Shown: positions 28,530 through 40,973, counted from the first letter of the stretch. The stretch is 64,000 nucleotides of DNA from Brienomyrus brachyistius (GCF_023856365.1 NW_026042420.1:310001-374000), one strand, 5' to 3'. Numbers and translations: made by a program. The notes: generated from the sequence alone by a model not told the origin.

Positions 28530-29067
28530 GCTACAGCGTCTGAGCAGTTGCCTTCGTCGCCCATAGCTCCTGCGCAGCCCGAGCAGCCGCCTCCGCTGCC
28601 CCCTGCGGCCCCAGAGCCCGAGCAGCCGCCGCCTGCTTTGCCCGTAGCTCCTGAGCAGCCGCCTCCGCTGCCCCCTGCGGCCCCAGAGCCCACGCCCGAG
28701 GCGCTCCCTCCGCCTCAAATGACTGTGCCCCCTGGGGCTCTTGTTCCTGGCCCCACTCCTGTCCCTGACCCAGCTCCAGACTTTCCTGCCCTAGTCCCCG
28801 AGGAGGTCCCGGACAGTCTGACCACCGTGTGTGCCACGCCCCCTGATTATCCACGTGTGCTTCCCTGATCGTACCCAGCTGTGTCCGATTATTTTCAATC
28901 AGTCCTGTCTATTTGAGTTCATGTCTTACTAGAGTTCAGTGTCCGTCATTGAAGTCCGTCTGCGTGAGATGTTTCCTGCACCCCGTGTTCCTAATAAATC
29001 CCCGTATCCTGCCTGCCTTGCCTGTTTCCTGCCCGTCCGCCGCTCCCGTTAAATGGCGATCGTGACA
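28530..29067 (+). mobile_element. LTR-element fragment: proline-rich ORF end plus LTR-like sequence
   Basis: A GC-rich proline/alanine ORF (28548-28868, PPAAPEPEQP repeats) ends in TPPDYPRVLP. It overlaps a segment (about 28,832-29,067) sharing 'GTGCCACGCCCCCTGATTA' and the terminal 'GATCGTGACA' with the solo LTR at 2484-2760. The same pairing recurs at 48.2-49.4 kb, so the ORF belongs to the mobile element, not to a host gene. Confidence 0.65.
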
Positions 29068-29464
29068 CAAGGCACACGCACATCAAGTACCAATGCAGCA
29101 AATACAGATGAACAATTTAGGAGGAATACTAGTCAAAGGAAGGAAGAAAAGCAGCCCACCCTATCTCATGGTCACGGACACAAACATCAGGGAGTGTTAT
29201 GAAGAAGACATCACACTTAACACCATTGGTTTTATGCAGTGAATTACACCAGAGAGAGTTTTTACATTCTAGCTGTGTTACGTAACATTCCTCAGCCTTC
29301 AGGTTTTTTCCACACAATGCACGACATGCAGGGGTGCCAAACAAAACAGCGGAACTGCAGTGTAGCCAATTATTTGTTTCAGTAGTTTTAAGAAAACTAG
29401 AACATAAAATGTTTGTTTTACTTAGTCCACAAAAGAGTTTTTACCTATCTTAGTGTATTTTACA

Positions 29465-30958
29465 TCACATACACTCTCGGTCCGTTGTGGAGTCCATCCC
29501 ACTGTAGTTGGAGAATGCTGCCATCAGTCGCTTGGTGTAGCACTCGCAGGATTTACCAGGCTCCTGTTTAAACTGATGCATCATGCCCCAGTCCATGCGC
29601 AGGAGGACCAGTCTCTGAAGGGCTGTCGCATGGTGAGGCCTGTTCTGCCTGGGGTCCAGCAGGTCACTGGCAATGTCCTTCAACTCACAGTGGGCTTGCG
29701 TTCATAGTGGGGTACCGCAGGGTTCGATTTTAGGACCACTATTGTTCCTAATTTACATAAATGATATGGATACCAATATATACAGTAAACTGGTGAAATT
29801 TGCAGATGACACCAAGGTGGGTGGTGTAGCAGATACTGAATTAGTGGCTCAGCAGCTACAGCGGGATCTTGATTTAATTAGTGACTGGGCCGATACCTGG
29901 CAGATGAAATTTAACGTCGATAAATATAAGGTACTCCATCTAGGGAGCAGAAATATAAAGTACAGGTATTTCATGGGTGTCACTGAAATAAAGGTAGCTG
30001 ATCATGAGAAAGACCTTGGTGTGTATGTTGATGCTTCCATGTCCCATTCTCGCCAGTGTGGGGAAGCAATAAAAAAGGCCAATAGGATGTTGGGGTATAT
30101 CTCCAGGTGTGTGGAGTTTAAGTCAAGGGAGGTAATGCTAAGATTATACAATTCCTTGGTGAGACCTCACCTAGAATATTGTGTGCAGGTTTGGTCACCA
30201 TATCTTAAAAAGGACATTGTGGCCTTAGAAAAGGTGCAGCGTAGGGCCACAAAAATGATTCCTGGTCTTAGAGGAATGTCATACGAGGAACGGTTACTTG
30301 AGCTAAATCTGTTCAGTCTCAAGCAAAGGAGATTGAGGGGGGACATGATCCAGGTATATAAGATTCTAACAGGTTTGGATGCTGTTCAACCAAATAGTTA
30401 CTTCAGCATTAGTTTAAATACACGAACTCGTGGCCATAGGTGGAAATTAGCGGGAGAACATTTCAAGCTGGATTTAAGGAAGCACTTCTTTACGCAGCGT
30501 GTAGAGTATGGAATAGTCTTCCTGATAATGTAGTGCAAGCTGAATCCTTGGGTTCCTTTAAATCAGAGCTAGATAAGATTTTAACGACTCTGAGCTATTA
30601 GTTTAGTTCTCCCCAAGCGAGCTTGATGGGCCGAATGGCCTCGTCTCGTTTGTATAGTTCTTATGTTCTTATGTTCAACTCCTTCATCTACAGTGTCAGA
30701 TGAGCAAACCTTATCTCCCCCTTGAGGATTTGGACATACCAACATAGGGGCAAGAATTTCTGCTACCTCGTCCTGCTGCCTGAGCGTTTCGCCACGGCAC
30801 TTCTTCACCGAGAAGGAGGTAGAGTCGGGTGCTGAATGGTTATGATCCTCGTCTGCAGGGGGGAGAGGGGAAGGGGCAGGGGAACCACTGGCTACTCCTC
30901 CCTCGGTGGCATAAGGAGGAAGCTGCTGTTTGGGCAGCAATGCTTGGGCAGGAGCCAC
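29465..30958 (-). pseudogene. Retroviral gag-like remnant split by a LINE
   Basis: A left fragment (29465-29683) has 'FKQEPGKSCECYTKRL', resembling the capsid-domain helix of retroviral Gag. A right fragment (about 30,682-30,958) is proline-rich, like a region between matrix and capsid. A LINE lies between them with an 8-bp duplication. The assignment is by composition and one motif. No LTR or pol of this element was identified. Confidence 0.45.
29687..30673 (+). mobile_element. Jockey/CR1-superfamily LINE, 5'-truncated
   Basis: A 286-codon frame has SGVPQGSILGPLLFLIYIND, catalytic KFADDTKVGG, then EYCVQVWSPYLKK, QRRATKMIPGL and LFSLKQRRLRGDM, the ordered fingers, palm and C-terminal blocks of a non-LTR reverse transcriptase. 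A frameshift ends it near 30,510. The 3' end carries 'GGGCCGAATGGCCTCGTCTC' and a TTATGTTC repeat. TTCAACTC flanks it at 29679-29686 and 30674-30681. The family recurs on the minus strand at 37.8 and 42.0-42.6 kb. Confidence 0.88.
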
Positions 30959-30999
30959 ACAGTTTATTTCTGGGTATCTAATTAGCGGACACCATTAGG

Positions 31000-32080
31000 T
31001 CCCTTCAGGGGCTCCACAGACAAACTCATTGACAAAATAGAATTGTCACAGAAAAATTCTTTGTCACATGCTCAGTCGACATGGACTGTGTGCTATTTAC
31101 ATATTTTTGGCACAAACGAAATCTCATATGCATATCGATGTATCTTTGGCACAAGTGGACCTCCATCACTTTAAAGAGGGTAAACTCTGATCAGGAAATT
31201 TACGACGTCAGAATAAACGGATTTTTTAACAGAAGTAACTGACATGCCCTAATAAGGAAATGCATACAATCAGAATACAATATCTGTGGTTTTTAACAGT
31301 GGTAACAATCTGATAATGAAAGGAATCAGATCAACATTTCTATAGCATGTAACAGAGCTTGCTCCCCTCCAGAACTCATTGTTCCAGTAGTTATCTGAAA
31401 TCATCTGCAGGAGCTATTCTTTTATTTGTATATTAAGCATAATTATTCATGAATATTATTGATTATGTTTATTTGTTTAATGTTTTTATTTATTCGTATT
31501 TATTGTTTATAATATAATGTTATATAGTATTGCAACACTTGAAACGAGAGGTACTTGCCTGCCTTAGTGATATTTACTATTGTCTAAGTGTATTCCCACC
31601 TGTAGGAGGCAGCAATGGTTGTTATTAAAGGTGCTGAGATTACGCGGCTCAGGGCTGAAGGTGCAAAGTGAAACAGTCATTGACCGTATTTGCCATGTGT
31701 GATGGTGTCTGCATATCGGCCCTTTTGCGCCAAACAAACCAGTTCAAAGTACTGTGTGTTAAAATATCATATGAATAAATCCTCTCAAGAACTAAACTCA
31801 ATATCGTATCCTCATCATTCAACGCGTCTGACTTTTGCACCTCTTACCACAAGGCAGTGGATTACATGGGGAAATTACAAACAAGGAGAATTTAATCTGT
31901 TTTTCCTCTACATTGTCGTTATTCAGAATATTACAGACTATGAACAAAAACGGACAATGTAAGAAAATAAAAAAATGTGTATGACAGAAAGCTAGAGTAT
32001 TTTTGCAATGGTGAGCACTAGCTGGTTTATGTACTAGCTCACACTCAAGAAACAGCATAAATGCTACTCATACACAGTTG
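31000..32080. other. AT-rich stretch without a gene
   Basis: No coding region, RNA gene or clear repeat was identified. Confidence 0.45.
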
Positions 32081-32084
32081 GGGG

Positions 32085-32290
32085 GCAGGGGTCAGTCCTT
32101 GTGCCTGTAATGAGGTCACCAGTTGAAACTAACCCAGCCTCAGCACGTCTGTGGGTCCTTGAGCAAGGCCCTTAACCCCCAGCTCCCTGGGCGCCCCAAC
32201 AGGTAGCTGCACTTCGCGGACAACTTACTCCACAAAGAGTAAGTTGAGGGAGACATAAAAAACACAATTTCCCCACGGGGATTAATAAAG
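32085..32290 (+). mobile_element. SINE-like element, copy 2
   Basis: It shares 'CTTGAGCAAGGCCCTTAACC', 'CCCAGCTC' and 'GGACAACTTACTC' and an 'AATAAAGT' end with the element at 7835-8066. Confidence 0.7.
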
Positions 32291-32299
32291 TCCATCCAT

Positions 32300-34195
32300 C
32301 TATGGAATATTATTTAGCACTATATAACGCAGAATATAAGAATTACGATTTTATAAAAAGTATGCCAAATATCCATGATATAATCATTACAATGTAAACA
32401 TTATAATGTAATCAACACAATGGAACCAACTGAGTATGTATTTGCACCTTTTGTTAGTCTGAGTTTCTGTTAGCTACTTTGTTAGTCCTGAATCTATGAA
32501 TATTCACATTTTTATCGCGTATATTTTATCACTATGTAAAAGGACAAATATATTATCAACCTTTTAGTGAGACAATGTGTAAACGGCTGAAACTACCAAG
32601 GTTTACTACTGAAGGAAGGGATTCACCTGAGTTCACCAAAAGTTCATGGCTGAGTATTTTTAAAAAACCAAGTGGAGCTGCTCGCGCCACTATTATGTTC
32701 AACCGAGAGGCCAAACGGTAAAAGAAATGACTGTCAAACTTATCACCTAGGGGTAAATATAAATCTATACAAATATCACCTGCATGCACATTACTTCTTT
32801 TACAATAACCAACTCCTGATCCATACTGTTAGTCGTGAAAAAAATAACTATTGTGTACATAGAGGCCCTGTGTAAAAAGATAACTGCCAAGGAAAAGATC
32901 AAAAACATTTATTTCAAGGATTCAAAGTTTTTATGGTCATGTACAGTGTACAGTGCAGTTCTTATTTGATTAACTTGAATGTCTTCACAGACAAGACGAT
33001 TAAACAAATAAAGCAGCGCAACATTATAGTAACTAACAACAAACAAAGCTCACGAGTACTATTACAATATTCATATCATTTATTTAAATTTAATTTTACC
33101 AAGTAAATTAATTGAAAAGCAGTTACCGCTTTACCTGCTTCTCGGGAGAAATAGCAGATATACAAACGTCATGTATGTAACTAAAATCTTAAGCCAATAA
33201 GGGCAAAGTTGTGTCGTAATGGAGGCGGATCCAGCCTGTGCAGCCTGCTAAGAGGTGCTGCCTGATGTGTCTTGCTCTCGCGGAGTTTTGGTACCATGTG
33301 ACATGGTGACGTAATGCAACGGGCGATAAAAAATATAACCATGATGCATTGCGTCAGGACCAGAATGCATTGCTTTAAGCTAGCGCTGTATGTGGGTGCA
33401 TGAAGTGGAAAGCACCCAATAATAAACATAACATTTTTTAAAAAATGTTTTCTTCACCGGTGCAGTGAATTTAAATAAAGAGCTATGATGGTGCTGCAAA
33501 TGGCTTTGCATAGTAGTTAGTAGTAGCATTAGCCGCTGTGTGCGGCATTAGCTTTCTACAGTCCTTACAGATGGTTCGTGTTTTGTCTGTCTCCCTTTCG
33601 CCATTTATATTTTCCGCCGGGCACCCGAAATGCTGACACACAAAAGATTCAAAAGTGTCTGGGGTATCTACTATAGTAATTTAGTCAGATGCCGACATAT
33701 TTACAGCAGCTCATTTGCAGCGCATTCGTGAAACGGCTTTTCGCTCCAACGAGAAATCTCGTCATGTTGTAATATCGCGAGATCTCGTGACACGCGTTTC
33801 ACTCCCACTTCTTAGTAACAGTCATGATTTGATAAAGTGACAACCTGCGTAATAATTGGTAATACATAGAGTTTGCTATTGTTCAGGCTAGCAGACTGTT
33901 ATGGCTTGAGGTTAATGGTGCCTGTTACTTGTGAATTTTCACATTTGCAGGGATCTTCTGCCTCGTGAACGTGAAACGGGTAATTATGCTAAAAGAAGAA
34001 AAAAGCAGAACTGCAATGTGTGTAAGGCTGGTGCTGATTTTTCAGTCTGAACACAGTAAAATTTATACAAATTACCTGTATTCAAACTTGTATTCTTTAT
34101 ATAGTTTGGTTAATTACTATTTAAAAGTTTTATCTGCGCTCCATTGTATAACTTATATTGGAGACTTGTATGTACTTTTCGATTGGAAATGGTTA
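32300..34195. other. No gene; scattered repeat fragments
   Basis: A short dispersed-repeat fragment lies near 32,910-32,990 ('GGATTCAAAGTTTTTATGG'). The stretch 33,600-33,800 ends in 'ATCGCGAGATCTCGTGACAC' and resembles an hAT-associated repeat. Nothing else could be supported. Confidence 0.4.
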
Positions 34196-34203
34196 GCTGT
34201 ATA

Positions 34204-34347
34204 CAGGGGCGCCGCTAAGGGGGGGAAAGTTGGGACAATTCTAAGGGCCCACGCCCTTTAGGGGCCCCCAGAGATCTGAATGGGTGTGGTAGGGGGGCCC
34301 AACCTCATATTTTGTCATAGGGCCCAAAATTGCTAGTGGCGCCCCTG
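34204..34347. mobile_element. Non-autonomous hAT MITE, 144 bp
   Basis: It starts CAGGGGCGCCGCTA and ends TAGTGGCGCCCCTG, imperfect inverted repeats, and is flanked by the 8-bp duplication GCTGTATA (34196-34203 and 34348-34355). It has no coding capacity. Confidence 0.88.
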
Positions 34348-34355
34348 GCTGTATA

Positions 34356-36190
34356 TACTTTGAATATTTTTATGATTAATTTCTTTGTTTATTTAATTTG
34401 GCAACAGATCTGCACTTTTAGCAGTATTGCTGTCAATTTTTGTGAAAGTTGTTACTAAATAAAACAAAAGAAGCAGACTTGTGTAAATCCTATATTGGTC
34501 GTGTATTCTTCCTGTAGCGTAGTGACAGCTTTTTGTACGGAAGCCGTGAACGGCTGTGCTTGCAAATATATTTTCTTCTGAATAATTAGAAGGATAAGCA
34601 TATTTTGTCGCCGCCGCGAGATAGTCATGCCATACACAGCTCTGCTCGTTTTTGTACTGTAACCGTGTTACTTAATTTGCGAATCCATGAATTTAACGTT
34701 GACATTAAGTCAACATTGACATTGACAACGTTGACATTAAGTGTTGCACCTATCTAGTGTTTTACCGTGAAGGGCATGTTATATCTTGTCTCTAAGTCGC
34801 ACTATGGTCCAGGGGAATGCTATGTCATATTAGAACATGTGTCGATGATGTGGCAATATAAATATTTTAGAATACTGTCAGTTTTAGTTTCAGAAATCCA
34901 TCATTTGAGAAAAAAGGCCAGTCACGACAAATATATATGGAATATAACAACAGAGGTTAGCTGTATTTGTTTAAGTGTAAAGATGCACATAGAAACATGC
35001 ATGAGCTCATCTGAGAATAAACTGAATGCAATGAAGATTTGTGACTCCTGCTGGAAAATGCGAATAGTGGCAGGGTCTTCAAGCAGTACATTTGTCTGAG
35101 AGTCAGTTAATATTAGGAAAGGCACCGTTTTTTTTTTCAATGGCGCTAATTATCAAGAAGGAAATGGAGTACCCCAGTACCTGGTTTACGGGCACTGGAA
35201 GCTCCAGTATCAGTCAGACTTTCATGTAAGTATATGTGTGTTTAATGACTTGTGCATGTTTCATCTTTACCAGGGGCAGAGGGGAAACTCAATAAATAGC
35301 CTTCTCTCACACTTCCAGGCCTGCAGAACTGAGCATGTCCCCTGGTTTTGTGCATATGTCTGTAGGCTTTGAGTTTTTCCTATGGGGGCTTCAATTTCCT
35401 CCCAGAGTACAAATACGTGCAGATCAGTTGCATTGGGGAGTCCATACTGTGATGCTGAGTGGGTGTAGGAGGAGATTGAGAGATGAAACTCCGGATGATT
35501 TACTCCCTCGGCTAACTAACCAGAACAGGATCGTACCAATACCAAAATGATAAGTTTATAAATGTTTTTCACTACCCTGATTCATTCAGTTATTTCTGTT
35601 TGTTAATTCCATCCCCCAAGCAAATACATAAATAAACAAACAAATATTCAGGGGGAATGTGTCATAGGTGATAGAATCAGTGGATGAATCTAAAGAAAAA
35701 AAGTAATGATTTCTTTCTCTCCAAAACACAATGCACAAAACTCTTAAGTTAGGTAAGACATTGAAATTTTATGACAGTAGCATGATGCAGAGGAACAACA
35801 GAAGGAAAAATCTAACTAAACCTGAGTCAACTAGGACTAATTACACTAAATTAAGTGGAACACACAAAATACCTAAAACAACTTAATAAACAAGCAAGAA
35901 ATATTACATTTGATTAACTATACTGATGCCTGAGGGAAGTTCTTGTGCATAATGCAGCAAGTATATACAGCTGCAGAGACACTACACATAGTGCAAATAA
36001 ATTAAAAAGTATACAGTACACACACTGATTCCTGAAAAATCTAAATACCATGGAATACTAATGAAATACTGATGATGATGATAATAATAGAAATAATAAT
36101 GAATTAGTTTAGGGTATTATGCAATTGACATGTACAATTAAAAAAGAAATTGCACCAGACATTTCCTGTGGCAAAGAAGGGTTGCTTTGT
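34356..36190. other. No gene recognised
   Basis: An exon-like piece with a GTAAGT donor occurs at about 35,140-35,226, but no partner exon or family was found. The rest is AT-rich. Confidence 0.4.
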
Positions 36191-36199
36191 GCCACATTA

Positions 36200-36420
36200 C
36201 TCAAGTCAATTCACTTTATTTTGTATAGTACATTTTCATAGCCTTACATTGTCTCAAAGCACTTTACTTTGTCCCTGCCCAATTGTCCCAGTGAGCAAGA
36301 TCTAGCCTGAAAAATTAGAAAGCGACATTGGCAAGGATAAACTCAGTCATAGTAAGAAACCTTTGGAGGAACCAGAGTGAAAGGGGGAGCCCATCCTCCA
36401 CAGGGCAGAAGTCAGGTTAA
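36200..36420 (+). repeat. Dispersed fish repeat ('GGGGGAGCCCATCCTCC' family), copy 1
   Basis: 'AAGAAACCTTTGGAGGAACC' followed by 'AAAGGGGGAGCCCATCCTCC' recurs at 45,395-45,442. This is a widespread fish interspersed repeat of uncertain class. Confidence 0.6.
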
Positions 36421-36784
36421 CAAAGTCCTGATTTATATGGTTTATATGGTTCAATTAGTTAAGTCCGGATGTAAATACAGAATAACTGGCAGCAGGGCAC
36501 ACAGGAAAGACGTAAACAGGCAGGAGGGCAGGCAGGAGGGTGGCACAGGCAGGACGTAATGGGCAGGAGGGCGGGCAGGCAGGGCAGCACAGGCAGCCAG
36601 AACTGTTTTGCCACTGCAGTTTGTTTTACAATTTCATCTGCATTTGTTCCCCCAAGGTATAACAGCAGCTAATTTATGAACATGCTGCTTTTCAGAAAAG
36701 TTTAATTTCCAGGAGCATGACCAGTGCATACATTTAGTGTTGATGGTTCTTTGTAAAATGGATGTTCTGTACTTTTATTGATCT

Positions 36785-36835
36785 GTCCATCCATCCATCC
36801 ATCCATCCATCCATCCATCCATCCATTCATCCATT
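36785..36835. repeat. (ATCC)n microsatellite
   Basis: About 11 ATCC units seen directly. Confidence 0.9.
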
Positions 36836-36921
36836 TTCTAACTACTTCTGATGAAGTTCCGGGTTATGAGGTATCCTGAAGCCCAGGCAATATGGGACAA
36901 ACACACACATGCACACACATA

Positions 36922-37185
36922 GGGTATACCTATCCTTATGGGGCCCGCTCATTGACTTCTATTGGATAAATGCTAACGCTAACTATGACAATCTTAACCC
37001 CCACCCTGCCCTAACCATAACCATAAGTAACCAAGCAAAATAAAAGAGGTTTTGCATTTTTAGTTTTTCCACAGCAGTCACAGATTTTTATAAAATAGAG
37101 TTTTCCTGGTTTTCAGTTTCGTGGTCCCCATAAGGGAAAAAAAAAACAGGTATTTATCACGCTATGGGGTAGGATAGGTATACCC
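36922..37185. mobile_element. MITE with GGGTATACCTATCCT inverted ends
   Basis: It begins GGGTATACCTATCCT and ends AGGATAGGTATACCC, a perfect 15-bp inverted repeat, 264 bp in total. It is embedded in a CA-rich tract, which hides any target duplication. No transposase is encoded, and the superfamily is unresolved. Confidence 0.8.
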
Positions 37186-37324
37186 GCTCGCACACACACA
37201 CACAGACATGCACACAAATGGATAGATCACCACAGTTACTATGGATGTCGATCCTGCAATAATGAGACAGAACTATCATACTTAACAGGATCATATCCCT
37301 AGTTCTACATATGCATAATTATAT

Positions 37325-37530
37325 TTAAAAAAGATCCCACGCACCCAGCACATGAGATGTTTGAACTTCTGCCCTCTGGTAAACGTTACCGCAGTATGCA
37401 TTGCAGAACAACCAGATTTAATAAGAGCTTCTAACCCCAAAGCCATCAGAATACTAAATGCTAATGAACATACGTTTATGTGAAACCCTACTCTCTCTTA
37501 CTCTCTGTGCACTTTATTACCACAACTGGT
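37325..37530 (+). mobile_element. LINE C-terminal ORF fragment
   Basis: The frame reads 'FELLPSGKRYRSMHCRTTRF', the last conserved block of fish LINE ORF2, followed by a stop and a 3' untranslated tail. Confidence 0.65.
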
Positions 37531-37589
37531 ATTAAGTTTACTTTTTATTTATATAGTATAGTGCAATAATATAATCACGATTTGTGTGT

Positions 37590-37720
37590 GAGTGTGCCCT
37601 GTGATGGGCTGCCCCCCATCCTGGATTGTTCCCTGCCTCGTGCCCATTCCACATTCCGGGATAGGTTCCGGACCACCCGCGACCCAGTAGGATAAGCAGT
37701 TTGGAAAATGGATGGATGGA
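37590..37720 (+). mobile_element. SINE 3' fragment
   Basis: 'GGATTGTTCCCTGCCTCGTG', 'GCGACCCAGTAGGATAAGC' and a GGATGGATGG end match the 3' half of the SINE at 25.5 kb. Confidence 0.75.
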
Positions 37721-37815
37721 TATAACTAACATAAGACAGACATTACACCTAACAAACAATAAACACGAAATAAAGGAGTGGATACAAAAAAAATGTAATG
37801 CAATGACCAGATTTA
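37721..37815 (+). repeat. Long direct repeat, left copy
   Basis: 'TATAACTAACATAAGACAGA' to 'GACCAGATTTAA' recurs with small changes at 40,871-40,973, in the same orientation about 3.15 kb away. Confidence 0.85.
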
Positions 37816-37930
37816 ACACCTGGATTATGTCCCCCCTTAGTCTCCTTTGCTCGAGGCTAAACAGATTCAGCTCAGCTAACCTCTCCTCATTAAACATTCC
37901 TCTAAGACCAGGAATCATTCTCCCAGCCAA
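37816..37930 (-). mobile_element. Jockey/CR1-type LINE scrap
   Basis: The minus strand has 'MIPGLRGMFNEERLAELNLF' and 'QRRLRGDIIQV', the same family as 29.7 and 42.0 kb. From 37.93 to 38.70 kb no gene was recognised. Confidence 0.75.
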
Positions 37931-38704
37931 GCAAGCCTGAGTCCGGCTTCCACTCCCCCGATCCCCAGCAATGTTAACTTGGAAGGGCGTATTCTGTATG
38001 CACAACTGAGACAACCCAGGTGGAGCTCAGCTTATCGGCTGGCAAAATTGCCTTCAGGTATCACCCACCCTAGTGAGAGTCCAAGCTAGGGCCGTTCTCA
38101 GAACTCACCCTAAACGAAGTCCTGCTCAAAAGTTGTAATGACCGCCTGAGGTACCTGTCAGCCTTGCCCGTAATGAGTCAGTGGGTGTAGCCGGGCTGAC
38201 ACGCTTTTGGGCATCCAATTGCTGAGAACTCCCCTTCGGTTCTGACAAACTGTACGATCACAAGCAGTGACAGCAGAGCCACAGACAAGCTCAACCAACA
38301 GAGAGCGAATGGTAAGCACCCAGCACCCGAAGGGCTCAACTGATCACATCCAAACGACTTCCTGATGGGATTGTGTACGTAACTGGTTTACTGTTGTTAA
38401 TAGTGGTTGAACTTCTATGCAAGTCCCCTTGTTGGGGGAGAGGGAATGAATGAAAGCATAAGGTGAAATAAAACCTAAAATAAATCAAAAAGGTTAAACG
38501 GGAATCAAACCAAATGAATTGTGTTTCTTATTCAATTGTAAACATCAATTAGTTATGCAACAATAACCTAATTGGATGTTAATGTATTGTGATCAAACTG
38601 ATTTAGTCCGTGAAGTTGATTCCTGCTTTCAGGCAAGAACCTGTGTGTCCAATTATGCGTGTTGTATCACCGCAGTTGACCACCAGAGACCCAACTCAGA
38701 TGTT

Positions 38705-39790
38705 GTTAACCTACTATGGCGGACCACTAGAGGTGCAATTTCAATGGAGTGGCACTGCTATGGCTTGCCACTAGAAGCGCAATTTCAAAATTGAGTGGTA
38801 GTTCTATGCCTGACCACTAGAAGCGCAATTTCGAAATGGAGTGGTAGTTCTATGCCTGACCACCGGGGGCGCAATATCGAAATGGAGTTGTAGTTCTATG
38901 CCTGACCAATGGAGGCGCGATTTTGAAATGGAGTGGTAGTTCTATGCCTGACCACTGGAGGCGCAATTTCGAACTGGAGTGGTAGTTCTATGCCTGACCA
39001 CCGGGGGCGCAATATCGAAATGGAGTGGTACTTCTATGCCTGACCACCGGGGGCGCAATATCGAAATGGAGTGGTAGTTCTATGCCTGACCACCGGGAGC
39101 GCAATTTCGAAATGGAGTGGTAGTTCTATGCCTGACCACTAGAGGCATGATTACGAAATGGAATAGTAGTTCTATGCCTGACCACTAGAGGCGCGATTTC
39201 GAAATGGAGTAGTAGTTCTATGGCTTGTCACTAGAAGCGCAATTTCAAAATTGAGTGGTAGTTCTATGCCTGACCACTAGAAGCGCAATTTCGAAATGGA
39301 GTGGTAGTTCTATGCCTGACCACCGGGGGCGCAATATCGAAATGGAGTGGTAGTTCTATGCCTGACCACTAGAGGCGCGATTTCGAAATGGAGTAGTACT
39401 TCTATGGCTTGCCACTAGAAGCGCAATTTCAAAATTGAGTGGTAGTTCTATGCCTGACCACTAGAAGCCCAATTTCGAAATGGAGTGGTAGTTCTATGCC
39501 TGACCACTAGAGGCGCGATTTCGAAATGGAGTGGTAGTTATATGCCTGACCACTAGAGGCGCAATTTCGAACTGGAGTGGTAGTTCTATGCCTGACCACC
39601 GGGGGCGCAATATCGAAATGGAGTGGTAGTTCTATGCCTGACCACCGGGGGCGCAAAATCAAAATGGAGTGGTAGTTCTATGCCTGGCCACTAGAGGCGC
39701 AATATCGAAATTGAGTGGTAGTTCTATGCCTGGCCACTAGAGGCGCAATTTCGAAATGGAGTGGTAGTTCTATGCCTGACCACTAGAGGT
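38705..39790. repeat. 46-bp minisatellite, about 23 copies
   Basis: The unit contains 'GAGTGGTAGTTCTATGCCTG', 'ACCACTAGAGGCGCAATTTC' and 'GAAATG'. Two monomer types alternate (CTAGAGG/CTAGAAG versus CCGGGGG). A distinctive GGCTTGCCACTAGAAG variant recurs at about 38,760, 39,220 and 39,410, suggesting higher-order duplication. Confidence 0.95.
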
Positions 39791-39799
39791 AACCAAAGA

Positions 39800-40870
39800 T
39801 ATAGCTAGGCGGTTGCCGACGCTAGATGAGTGACACACACATTTAATGCATGCGCATGCTGCTTGTGGCCTTCTTCTGTGCCTTGCACAGTATAAAACCC
39901 CTTAAAACAATTACTGAAGCGAGACGGCGCACGCGTTACGGCGACAGATTTAAATTGTGAGTGCACTATATCTCGTCGCAAATGGTGCTTAACCACGGTG
40001 GGTCTCAAGCACAGGAGACTCCCAATTTCTAAATGACACACACTTGGCTCACAGCGCAAAGTTGTGTTAAACTTGCTTTGTCTAAAGCAGGCACACACAT
40101 ACGAGTATGATCCTGATAGGTAACTAAGCTATCGGTCTTATGTCCAAGCGCAACATAATTTAGGTTAGAACCTCATAACAAGTATTCCCGTTCGCTAATA
40201 GAGAGATCTCTCCCAGGATATATAGAAACGGAGACACTCGTCCGAATTGAACCTGGAAACAAAGCGCTACATCTGAGAATCTCGTCAGACATAGGGTTAA
40301 AGTTTACTGCAGTTTAATACGAAAGAACTACAATGAAATCACCGAAAATAAAACAAAATAATATAACTACTAATAATAGAAATAAAAATAACTATAATAA
40401 GCCCATATGATCCCGCTTAAATGCCTTCAGATTGCCATGAGTGCGACTTTTGCAACCAGTTCACAGTAGCGCTTCTTCACTGCACGTTCGGTCATAAAAA
40501 GTTTAAATTGTGTGCTCAGAATAAGTTTAAACCTTGTGCCTTGTGATTATTAACCAATTTTTATGCTGAATGGTCGGCTCAAACTCAATTGCGAAACACC
40601 GTGAGTCTGTTAATGTGTGACTTAAATGGAACTCATTAATAACCAGTATCACGTAATAACCTGGGTTAGAATAGAAGGCTTGTCCAACGAGCTGCGTCAC
40701 CAGGTAATGTAAACGATCGGTAGCGAAGCTCCCCTCACGGCCAATGAGAGAGAGTCTCGCGATATTTCAGGCGAATTTGAGGTTTCAGAGCGTAGATCGC
40801 ACAGGCAGGGATTCTTGTGAGCACTCAATGAACGGAGGCTGAAGTTGTGTAAAAGACATGCATTTATTCC
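39800..40870. other. No gene recognised
   Basis: A minus-strand open frame at 39,805-40,098 has no recognisable family. The rest lacks coding signal. Confidence 0.4.
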
Positions 40871-40973
40871 TATAACTAACATAAGACAGACATTACACCT
40901 AACAAACAATAAACACGAAATAACGGAGTGGACACAAACAATGTAATCATGAAAATGCAATGACCAGATTTAA
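40871..40973 (+). repeat. Long direct repeat, right copy
   Basis: It matches 37,721-37,815 over its length, with a short extra segment near its 3' end. Confidence 0.85.

Noticed and set aside
35140..35226. Exon-like segment with a GTAAGT donor
   Set aside because: No acceptor-linked partner exon and no recognised family.
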